Part shown: in pieces, positions 55,062-64,000 of the stretch | Layout of the letters: every line of letters starts with the position of its first letter | How positions within the stretch are numbered: the stretch's first letter is position 1 | NCBI GenBank assembly: GCA_000729835.1 | Contig: JFHB01000040.1 | Location: forward strand, 124,001-188,000 | Direction: 5' to 3' | DNA: 64,000 nucleotides | DNA from: Atkinsonella hypoxylon | Taxonomy: Eukaryota; Ascomycota; Sordariomycetes; Hypocreales; Clavicipitaceae | Notes under the pieces: generated by a model | Told to the model about the DNA's origin: nothing | The model's database searches: none | Seen by the model: only the letters and a program-made list of their open reading frames with translations | Made by a program: the position numbers and the translations under genes

Positions 55062-56825
55062 TCATATCATCGCTGCAGTTCCCTGCCTAGACTGTAGCGA
55101 CCCATGTTTCGCATCTTCATCTTTCTCATCACCTATTTCCTCCCCTACGGAGATTGATGCATTTTCATAAGACTCGGGAGTCGGAGTTTGTGAAGACATG
55201 ATATATAGCGTACCAGACCGCAAGCACTCCTCAGCCTTGGCGGCAAGCACCTTCAGATGCCGAGGACTACCCCCAGCCGCCGTGCTAACAAGCCTCACCA
55301 TCTCCCTTAAATAATCAGCTGGGCTGACCTCGAGAGAGGTACGCGGCACACAATGAGGATTCACGGACAAGACATCCGCCAGCGAGCAGCCGATATCAAA
55401 GATTTTCTCCACAATACCGACGCCATTGGCTTCCATAGCTGCGCTGGGCAGAAGAGATGTTGTCACAACGACGTTTCGAGCTATGCTGACTGGAAATCTA
55501 AGGGACATGCACTCGAAGGGGCTCGAGCTGCATAAAAGAGTTTTGGACACGCAGAGCTGCCAGACAACAATTTTCAACCACTCCCGCGACAAGAGCAGGT
55601 CGGCTTGTTGATTGGCAGTCCGCCGAGCGACTTGTGGAATAGACTTTTCTAAGAATTGTTGCAGCTTGGCTGGATAACTCTTGGCGGAATCAGGAACATG
55701 AGAATCGTTGGTGTTCCACATGCTCAAAAAGTCAGAGTTAAAATTGCGGAACAGCGAGATGAGATCTAGTAATCCCGACATGATCCCCTCTTCACCCAAT
55801 TCCTGATCTGCCGAGGGTAAGGCAATCGTACTTTGTAACGTTAAAGGGCGGTGGCGCTGCAGAGCATAGGCTCGTTCGGTTACAAAAAGAACCCAAAACA
55901 TCCGGCGGATATAGTGGGCCTGGACAGGACCTTTCAGGACTTGATATGTTGATTCTTCATGATAACGAAGAGACTGAAGAATAGTAATGGCTTCGCGAAT
56001 GTAATGCCACGCTGACGTGTCTTTCCCGAGGCTAAAAAAGGCGGCAAAGAGAAGCCATGACGTCTGTATTGTTGTAAGGGTTGGACGCTCCACGCAATCA
56101 CAATAATTACGAGCTCGTGCCGTCTCGGATACGAAAAATTCCGCTGTTGGAACGTCAGACGGCAGGGCATCCATGCGGTAAATAGGGTCATGCCCTGCCT
56201 GAGAAGACCGTGCAAGAAGCGCCTTGTCGTGGTTCTTGGTGATGTTGACATCGGGATACAGGACCATGACAGCACAACAAGCAGTAATGAGGCCATATGT
56301 TTCAGGTCGGTTTTGGAGGTCATGAATTGCATCGTAGATTACGTTGCGATCCAAAATCGGCGTAATTGGATATTTGTGCCTAAAAAAGGCGTCTAAGCAC
56401 GTGGTCATGATCTCCTTAGTGACGCGAGGCGAGGGCAAGAAGTTACCGCTGCTGGACATGAACGACGAATCGGCTACCTCCAGCGGCGGACTCGGCATTC
56501 CCTTGGGCGAGATTCGAACATGACGAGCGTGGTAGGACGACGGTCCTATAGCTGTGTAGCCTGTGCTGGCGCGAACGGCGGATGGCAATGCCGTCGAGAA
56601 GTAGGATACCGTCTTGGGGTCCACAGATCTGGTTTTGCGGCGGCCCTTGGGGCCCGTCTTCTTGGGCACGGCAAGATATGTGCACTCGCAGCTAATATCC
56701 AGGCAATTGATGCATGGATGAGCACCATCACAGCGAATCTTGCGAGAGCGACAGGTATCACAGGCCTGCCTTACCTTGCCGGTTCGTTTGCGCGGATCAG
56801 GATGAGTCGCTTGCGACGAAGTCAT
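55062..56825 (-). CDS. Zn2Cys6 transcription factor, fungal-specific
   Basis: A single uninterrupted frame of 587 residues from the ATG at 56825; the frame is open further upstream but lacks an ATG there. The zinc cluster spans residues 22-48 (CX2CX6CX5CX2CX6C, with one extra Cys inside the last spacer): ACDTCRSRKIRCDGAHPC then INCLDISCECTYL. It is followed by KKTGPKGRRK, the linker style of sugar-metabolism regulators such as AmyR. The fungal transcription-factor middle domain covers about 160-420 (DAFFRHKYPITPILDR, YCDCVERPTLTTIQTSWLLF, MFWVLFVTERAYALQRHRPL). The target genes are unknown. A GH32 gene lies 5 kb away, but linkage to it is only suggestive. Confidence 0.88.
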   Translation of the reverse strand: MTSSQATHPDPRKRTGKVRQACDTCRSRKIRCDGAHPCINCLDISCECTYLAVPKKTGPKGRRKTRSVDPKTVSYFSTALPSAVRASTGYTAIGPSSYHARHVRISPKGMPSPPLEVADSSFMSSSGNFLPSPRVTKEIMTTCLDAFFRHKYPITPILDRNVIYDAIHDLQNRPETYGLITACCAVMVLYPDVNITKNHDKALLARSSQAGHDPIYRMDALPSDVPTAEFFVSETARARNYCDCVERPTLTTIQTSWLLFAAFFSLGKDTSAWHYIREAITILQSLRYHEESTYQVLKGPVQAHYIRRMFWVLFVTERAYALQRHRPLTLQSTIALPSADQELGEEGIMSGLLDLISLFRNFNSDFLSMWNTNDSHVPDSAKSYPAKLQQFLEKSIPQVARRTANQQADLLLSREWLKIVVWQLCVSKTLLCSSSPFECMSLRFPVSIARNVVVTTSLLPSAAMEANGVGIVEKIFDIGCSLADVLSVNPHCVPRTSLEVSPADYLREMVRLVSTAAGGSPRHLKVLAAKAEECLRSGTLYIMSSQTPTPESYENASISVGEEIGDEKDEDAKHGSLQSRQGTAAMI

Positions 56826-59800
56826 GCGGATGGGGTCGCATTTGTCTTCGCAACGCAACGGGCGCACACAGTAGGCAACTTGGACAATTGCCAAATGACC
56901 TCGCAGGAAGTCCAAGATGGGGAGGCTACTCACTGCTGGCGTGACAGGCGGCGGAGAGGACACCGAGATAATATAGACTGGATGGAAATGGATGGAAAGA
57001 AAGCTGCGTCGTGTCCTGTCGTCGTCGTTGTACTCGATGGCGGCACCTCATGGAAGGAGGTTGGATCTTAAAAGAACGTTAAATTCTGTCTGTCTGGTCA
57101 TTGTCTCGACCGCCGCATCGGGCGAACGACAAGTGTCCGCCGGCAGAAGCCATCAACTGGCACCAAGACTTGTCAAGCCGCGGGCGGGAGGGAGCAACTG
57201 GCGGGCAGCTGCAGCCGACATACGGCGTTACCGATCAAATGCCTGCCTGTAGTTAACTAAGGCGCTGTCAAGCTTGTGACAATAAAATTTGGGGGCACGG
57301 TGGGTGGGTGACCGTGATCGAGGTGCTGCAGCTGCTGCAGCTGGCATGACAGTTGCGGTGGATCACAGAGCACTGAAGCCAGCTGGTCACCAGCTGGTAG
57401 CCAGGAACATAGTTAAATGATATTCAGCCAGGCACAGACCGCACAGTCTATACGGGCCGTTACTGGGCCGTTGTGGGGCTGTGCGGGGCTGCGGGGGACC
57501 GCCGAGGCTGCTGCTGCAACTGCTGCTACGGCTTCTTCTGCAGAGTTCCATGACGGCTTCGTGGGCAAGGGGTGACAGATTACCTCACAACGGGTCCTGC
57601 TCGAGGTAATGATAGGGGTGCACATGCTGTGTATGTATTGAGTCACCCGCATGAAGAGCTTATCGCCCTACGGAGTAAAGCCCTGCTGACTCCAGCCATG
57701 ATAGCTCGCTCGTTGGGCTCTGCGACGTGCGGTAAGATCAAACACATATTGACTACATGTACTCCGTACGGAGTACTAGACCTATCTCTTTGATGTCGAG
57801 ATGTCTCCACTCCGGTACCGACATACCTGGGCAAGTATACGCTAGTGAAAGACGCGCTCTTGAAGATACTTTCTTTCTTATGCTCGTGTACACTATATAG
57901 TAGAAGTACTTGCAAGAACCTAAGTTACAATCAGATACCTTACAGACCTGCAACTCCTTGGCCGAGCGGAAGTCGCTCAAGATCTCTCGCTCAAGCCAGG
58001 CTATTGTGGAGTTGATACCGGTTGGAACCATATCGGCGTCATAGAGATTTACGTACGAGAGTAACTAACTAGTGGGTTGGCCGCGGCTGCCGGCAGTTTT
58101 AGCATACTACGAGTTGGCGGGTAAACCCAATCCAGTAGAGATCAGCCTCGACAACGGCCCGCATCAATCTAGAAGGGACCTATTATCCATGACTGGTTTT
58201 ACAGGAATACATGACAGGGTAAAATCGGCGCTTATCACGATACGCGAGACTACTGCATAATTCTGCGGGCAATTTGGCTGCAACTGTTAGTGGTAAATTA
58301 GACGGCGTACGGACGTAGAGAGACTCCAATTGACATTTTTTCTACCCATATATAATGACTTGAAGTACTATAATGTCATAAAATAACCCTAAGTGACTTT
58401 TCGATTGGCTGAAATCGCCCCTGTCAAGTACGGAGTAGATTGTGAAATCAGTCAGGGATTGGACTTTATAGTACGGGGAGCCATTTCAAGAGTAGTGTCC
58501 TCTTAAGCCACTGATATGATACCTATTTCATCAGTAACATGTAATCCATCGTAGAAATTTAGCAACACAAAATGATACTCATTCAGACTATAGGGCATAT
58601 AAGAGCCATAGAGATTTCTTTTAGTGGCTCATGGAACTAGGCTTTACCTTGGCAGTGACTAGCTTGTAGCACACTTACGTACGTACCTCAACGCATCGAC
58701 AGGGAGATTCTCCTATCAGCTCTTCGCGAGGACACTGCTTTTGGCACGGCTTTCCGTAAGATCCTCAATATCGAGTCACCTCAATGCGCACGGTCTTCCG
58801 TCATTGTAGATCCTTCGATTGGAGCGGTTGTCGGCCACGAATGCCAATTGGACCTGTTGAACGTGGGACAAACGGCCGAGGCATGACGTGCTCCGTAACG
58901 ATTTTAACCTAGAAGGTTTTCCCTTCACGCCGCCCTCTTATATAAAATATATAATGATGATGACTTATTATGCTAGTTCAGCTAATACCTATACACCTGG
59001 GTCATAGAAGGAAGACCTTCCTAGGTTGACCTAGTTAGATGAAAACCTTGCATAGATTCCATAGTACTCCCTAATATGGTTCCTACCATGCGCGATTGAA
59101 TCGCGGCCTTCCACTAGTTACACAATCTCTTATGTACCCGACCTCTTTCAGCTTATCAACAATCCCCCATATCCACTAGTTGCGCAGCGTGGCTGCTGCA
59201 GCCGGCTCAAATGGATTAACTCTAGAGCTCTGAGCGTAACCAGCTACTTTATACCGCGGAGTAACACGAAATCCGCCCTGCTTCGATAGTAAGCGGACTA
59301 GTCCACTAAGCATATATATTCCTGGCTACAGAGTTTCATGACGGTCCTCAATTCCTCATGAACTGATTGATCAGCACCGAGTCATGTTCGACAAGGTCCG
59401 TTCTCGATTTTGATTATTTTTTCCTTCGCCAGCCTTGTTTCCAATCTGAAGACTCTTGTGCAAAGATATAATGATGTCATTCGTATGGAGAATTACTAGT
59501 ATGGCGGTATGTGCTTGAACTGTTCCTTAACAGTCCCGACACGGCAGGGATGTACTGTGGCCACAACACTCTGAACATGAGTCAGGTAACTAATCTTGCG
59601 GGAGACACTGGGTCTGCCGAGGCACTGTAGCTGGTCTTCAGTGACTTCTAATACAGTGGAGTGACTATGACCGCTTTGAGTACCTACTATAAATTTCCAT
59701 GTAATTCGCTTAGATCGTGGTTGGTAACCATTGCGCGACATTATGCTCCCAGATGGGATAGGTCTCCTGCCCTGACCAGCTCTTAAAGAATGGGGGAGAT

Positions 59801-62160
59801 GATAAAAATGAAGAGTTAAGACTTCTTCCTCTTGACTATAGCCCTCTTGATTGCAACAGAAAATCGCCAAACTCACACGGGCGAAACTTTGCTCGTATAG
59901 GTTATGAGAGTCCTATTCTTAGTTTCAGACTGTACAAAGAAAAGCACCATGAGAACGAGAACCTCTGTTACGACAAACAGAAAGACGACTTTGCCGTCCC
60001 GGTTGAGCTGGTCAGAGTAGATGAAGAATGGAAGACAGACGATAACGTCACTAGTTATCAATTATTGTCACAAGACACTCATATCCCTATCCGATAACAA
60101 GTGACATGACATACATACAGAGGCCAGAGAACGAGCTATTGTTCTTTTCCAGGTTCTCCCATAGATTTCGATAGTGTCCTTGCAGGGAAAGCTAATGCTG
60201 CAACACAGTGAAAGCCTTCTCATCTGCGAAAAGGTCTTCAGCATAGTTGGTTCGTGACAACGGGCTCATCAACGTCCACGACTAGTTCTGTGTTCAATGA
60301 AGGAACTAGAAACTCTTAATGGTCTTCAGAAGCCTCCAACGTGGCGTCCAGCGATGTGGATGAGAGAGTATTGGGCGTTTCATTCTTGTTGGAAAGCCAT
60401 GATCTGGGCAGCGGTCTCATATGCTTACCGTCGCTGGATGATATAGTCCATAATGAATAAAGTTGACATGCGAGTGCGGGAATGAACTGCTTTCCCCCGC
60501 GTGTAGACTCGATCTGCTCGTATACAATGGTTGTCGCGTCACGTGTTAAGTGAGGCCTGCCCCCTTATCCAGGCGAATACCGCCGCCCACCCTACTTTTA
60601 TTTTAAGCAGGGTTTTCACGGTCCACGCTAAATTTACATATAAATATATGAAACTTGAGGAGATGGCAAAAAATTTGACTTACAACTTTTACCCAAGAGT
60701 ATTTATAATAACTTGGTGAACTAATGTGATACGCGTTACAATATCGAGCACATTTTGTATTGTAATTATTACACTTACACTTACAATTATATGTAATGTC
60801 GGGAGAACCGAGGGAGTATTGGGGAAACAAGGCATTAGTGCACTTAAAGACACAATAATAGTCAATCGATTCTATTTAAACTACCTAGGGGTGGATTTCC
60901 GAAGCCAAGGATGTACCCCTTTTCGCGCGAACTCGAACCAACATTAGGCCGAGTCGACGCAGCCTAATTGGGCCATCGAGGGTGCCTGCGCGCGTCGTGC
61001 GGGCGAGAGCCCGACTCATGTCCACGACCACGAGTCAGATATGAACTGACCAATTGGCACTTATATGACAACATCCGTACATAAATTTGCTGTAAAGGTA
61101 CCACTTTCTAACTATAGTTCTCCCTGTCTGGCTAACACTCTAGTAGCACCAACGCGCACTTAAACCAACGGTTCTATCCTTAGAATAGTACACGCTATAT
61201 CTAGCTAATCCTACAAGTAAAGAGGCACTACTTGCAGTATAGAGGTTGTTTCTGGGTAATTCTAGACGCCTTAATGGCTTTATCTGAAAATGGAGACCTA
61301 TAATCTCCTTTGACTAGTGAGTGAAGATGAAGAGGTAGCTCTACGTAGAAATTAGTAAAATGCGAAGGCACTACCTTCCGCTTTAGGTTTAGTTGCTACT
61401 GTGCGTTCAAAATTCGTTGCTGCGACTTACGGGCATCAAAAGATAAGGAGCCACTAGTTAGACCAGATATCAGTTATCCGGGACTGGTTCTGCTGACGGC
61501 TGTTCCTTCTCCCGAGGGGCAACCCCCATCTGCCCGAGTATTGCTATTATTCGGACAATTGAAGATTGCTATCCTAGGCGAATGTCCCTACCAACCTTCC
61601 AGTTCTAGACTAGTTAATTTTTTTTGCTAGCACCAGTCCGTAAAATTTACGCGGCACGCTCAAGAGGCACTAGAATTACATATGTAATCGATTAAGCAAC
61701 ATATTTTTCAAGGAGCTGTGGCATTTTGTGATGTCCTTTAATTCTACGTGTTGATATAGTCATGGAAAGGGAAAAAAAGCATTAACTAGGTAACTAGTTA
61801 GTTAGCACAGAAAAGGTGGGTCTGAGAGTGGGTCTAGAAATGGAGATTCGCCTGGATAGCAAAGTCCCAGCCGTGTCGTACCATTGATTCTCGTCGGACC
61901 GACTGAGAGACAGAGAAGGAATCGTCGACCAGTCAGGTAATATTCCTGCTTTACCTCAGAGGAATGACCACCATGATACCATATCGCTGACCTTGACTCC
62001 GTTAGCCCTGGGCCCTGGTCGATGATCATTGCACGTATTTGAAGAGCCAGAATGGCATTTATCAAGCGCGTCTCCTTGCCCTTTTATTCTCGCCGCATCC
62101 ATCTTACGCTGCGAGACACAACTCCCAGACTTCTGTGTCTTTACTCCTACATTTAGCATC
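56826..62160. other. Gene-poor region, 5.3 kb
   Basis: Beyond the promoter of the Zn2Cys6 gene there is no supportable intact gene. Bases 57300-57400 have CAGCTG repeats (GCTGCAGCTGCTGCAGCTGG). From about 57800 the DNA becomes AT-richer, with many stops in all frames and TACGGAGTA/TACTCCGTA words, as in old inactivated sequence. A 65-codon open stretch at 58689-58886 and purine-rich blocks at 60930-61040 may be remnants of former genes or elements, but none could be named. Confidence 0.45.
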
Positions 62161-63864
62161 ATGGCGTATTATTCTCGTTACCGACCAACCTCGCACTTCA
62201 TCGCACCCCACTCTTGGTCTAATGACCCCTGTGGTGCAGTCTTCGTCCCAGAATCCCAAGAATACCTTCTCTGTTACCAATGGAACCCAGGCACCACGGA
62301 AGGAGGCAACTGTGCCTGGGGCATGGCCAAGAGCAAAGATCTCGTAACCTGGGAAGATTGCATGCCTGCCATCTGGAACGGCACATCATACGACTCCCTC
62401 GGCGTGTTTTCTGGATCAATCGTCTCCAGACTGGTCAATGGCAAACGAGTGCTCTATCTCTTTTATACAAGTGTCTCTGCAGTCCCGATCCATTGGTCAA
62501 AACCTTATATCGAGGGCTGTGAGACACAGTCGGTGGCTATCTCAACCGACTTGGGGGAAACATGGGCTCGGCATGCTAGTAACCCGCTGATACAGGCGCC
62601 GCCAAAGGCCGCATCAACAACAGGGTGGCGGGACCCTTTTGTTTCCCGCTGTCCTTCACTCTCCAACCTTTTGGGATTGAGTGGTGATTATGAGTTCATG
62701 ATACTGTCATCAGGCGAGCGTGACCGCGGCCCACAACTCCATCTATACAAGTCTGACAACCTGGACTCTTGGCACTTTGTCTCCACCGTACTGGATGTCC
62801 AGCTTAATACCATCATTTCAAGCCACAGTGCCCTCAGATGGGGTATGAACTTTGAATGCGCCAGCTTCTTTACCATTTCCGAAACAGACTACCTCATTGT
62901 CGGTATTGAAGAGCCGGAAGAAAGCATTCGTCATAATGGACATTACATTCTCTGGGTAGGTGGAAAGTTCATGCTCAATGAGCAAGGACTGCCTATGTTT
63001 ACCATCAAAAGCCATGCTGTACTTGATCATGGACTTCTCTACGCAGCGCATCTCTTCAGGGATGAGAACAATCGCTTGCTGCAGCTGGGGTGGGCGGATG
63101 AGGCAGCCAAGAAACATGTCGTACAGAACCAAGCCTGGGCAGGATGCTTGGGCCATCCTCGAGAGATTACGGAATTCAAGCGGCCAATCGATCATCGCGC
63201 GACGGCATGGCCGGAATGGACCATCGATGAATCATCAGGGACGATGGCGACGCTTGGAGTTCGCCCAGCCCCCCAAGTGCAGACACTCAGAAGAGGGCCA
63301 TCGACTGCAGGGCTAGACGCCTTGATGAGATTCAGCCGCCTTTCATCTCAAAACTTCGAGATTAAAGCAAAATTCTCCAATCTGGTCGGGGACGAGAAAT
63401 TCGTCATCAAGGTTCTACAATCGCCTGACTCTGCGGAGATGACAAAACTTGTATTCGATCTCAAGAAGCAGCTGATCACCGTAGATCGTTCCAAGTCATC
63501 TCTTAGGCAGCTGGGAGCATGCACTCCAGATAGCGGCTGTCTGAGGCTAGTCTCTGGGGAAGACCTCGAGATAAGAATTTTCGTGGACGTGTCTATAATT
63601 GAAGTTTTTGCGAACGACCGGTTCGCGCTCACGTCGCGCGTCTACCCATCCCTGGAGACCTCTACCAATACTTCTTATGACTTCGGGGACTTTGATGAAA
63701 GGAATGTCCAGTTCGAATACTGGCAAAGCTTGAGAAATGCGTGGCCAGAGAGGGCCTCTGGGTGTGGCATTCTACCTGACTTACTGCCCAAAACCGGACT
63801 TGAGAGATCCAAGCATGCGATCAATGTCTCGGAAATGCATATAGGAATGGCGGCAGCCGCGTGA
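62161..63864 (+). CDS. GH32 beta-fructofuranosidase/invertase-like enzyme without signal peptide
   Basis: Intronless, 567 residues from the ATG at 62161. Five-blade propeller motifs: PHSWSNDPCG with nucleophile D22 (a variant of WMNDPNG), FSGSIV, GWRDPFV (transition-state Asp) and FECASFF (acid/base Glu). A C-terminal beta-sandwich follows, including IRIFVDVSIIEVFANDR, the typical GH32 C-module strand. All catalytic residues are present. With this start there is no signal peptide, so an intracellular enzyme acting on sucrose or small fructans is expected. An in-frame ATG at 62029 would add 44 residues with a hydrophobic CPFILAASILRC segment. The substrate range cannot be read from the sequence. 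Confidence 0.9.
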   Translation: MAYYSRYRPTSHFIAPHSWSNDPCGAVFVPESQEYLLCYQWNPGTTEGGNCAWGMAKSKDLVTWEDCMPAIWNGTSYDSLGVFSGSIVSRLVNGKRVLYLFYTSVSAVPIHWSKPYIEGCETQSVAISTDLGETWARHASNPLIQAPPKAASTTGWRDPFVSRCPSLSNLLGLSGDYEFMILSSGERDRGPQLHLYKSDNLDSWHFVSTVLDVQLNTIISSHSALRWGMNFECASFFTISETDYLIVGIEEPEESIRHNGHYILWVGGKFMLNEQGLPMFTIKSHAVLDHGLLYAAHLFRDENNRLLQLGWADEAAKKHVVQNQAWAGCLGHPREITEFKRPIDHRATAWPEWTIDESSGTMATLGVRPAPQVQTLRRGPSTAGLDALMRFSRLSSQNFEIKAKFSNLVGDEKFVIKVLQSPDSAEMTKLVFDLKKQLITVDRSKSSLRQLGACTPDSGCLRLVSGEDLEIRIFVDVSIIEVFANDRFALTSRVYPSLETSTNTSYDFGDFDERNVQFEYWQSLRNAWPERASGCGILPDLLPKTGLERSKHAINVSEMHIGMAAAA

Positions 63865-64000
63865 GCTTGATAAGTTGTATCTATGACAAGACTGCTTTTT
63901 ACTAGATCATGCTGTTGATTCAATATGTTGTATGAGTGGGAACACTGTCCAACGACTCCCTCGTTCTCGCTTTTATCGTGCATTATAGCTCACCATGCAA
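63865..64000. other. 3' flank of the GH32 gene
   Basis: Short tail of the window with no feature. Confidence 0.4.

Noticed and set aside
1..64000. CRISPR array, prophage, or bacterial-type operon structure
   Set aside because: The tandem repeats are short and lack unique spacers, and the gene structure is fungal throughout.

Overview
The window is nuclear DNA of a filamentous ascomycete fungus. The evidence is short introns (about 50-110 bases) with GT..AG ends and CTAAC-like branch points, tRNA genes with anticodon-loop introns, and a gene set (GH17 glucanase, fungal P450s, Zn2Cys6 factor, GH32, Bos1, Mia40, Mpe1, Dug1, neutral trehalase, isocitrate lyase, SNF1) whose best remembered matches are Sordariomycetes. 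Protein style and intergenic CCTAGG/TACCTAGGTA motifs suggest Hypocreales, but that placement is an inference. I find 22 intact protein genes, two tRNA-Ala genes, two clear pseudogenes and one doubtful small gene. Exon limits were set by reading frame, splice sites and family conservation.

Layout. 0.5-1.8 kb: a GPI-anchored GH17 glucanase. 2.6-3.6 kb: a wreck of a 4-coumarate-CoA-ligase-like gene. 5.4-7.1 kb: a P450. 9.1-11.3 kb: convergent fumarylacetoacetase and maleylacetoacetate isomerase, the last two steps of tyrosine degradation. 12-16.2 kb: an amidohydrolase and a PTR2 peptide transporter. 17.6-21.5 kb: a second P450 and a DHA1-type MFS transporter on the same strand. 22.2-29.4 kb: housekeeping genes (Bos1, thiamine pyrophosphokinase, Mia40, an Om14-like protein) and a Myb/SANT-like protein. 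29.7 kb: tRNA-Ala(AGC). 31-37.7 kb: Get3, Mpe1 and the Dug1 dipeptidase. 39.2 kb: a Yippee protein. 41.3 kb: tRNA-Ala(TGC). 43-52.2 kb: neutral trehalase, isocitrate lyase and the SNF1 kinase. 53.8-54.4 kb: a broken gamma-glutamylcyclotransferase-like gene. 55-56.8 kb: a Zn2Cys6 regulator. 57-62 kb: a gene-poor stretch. 62.2-63.9 kb: a GH32 fructosidase without a signal peptide.

How the genes relate. The two tyrosine-catabolism genes form a real functional pair. SNF1, isocitrate lyase, trehalase and the GH32 enzyme all belong to carbon-source response, though nothing in the sequence proves co-regulation. The P450/MFS pair looks like tailoring and export genes, but no backbone synthase lies in the window. 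I found no clearly new system. The most unusual items are a three-base coding first exon in bos1, two decayed genes with readable lesions, a stop-free 57-base intron inside mpe1, and a perfect 20-bp intergenic palindrome present twice.
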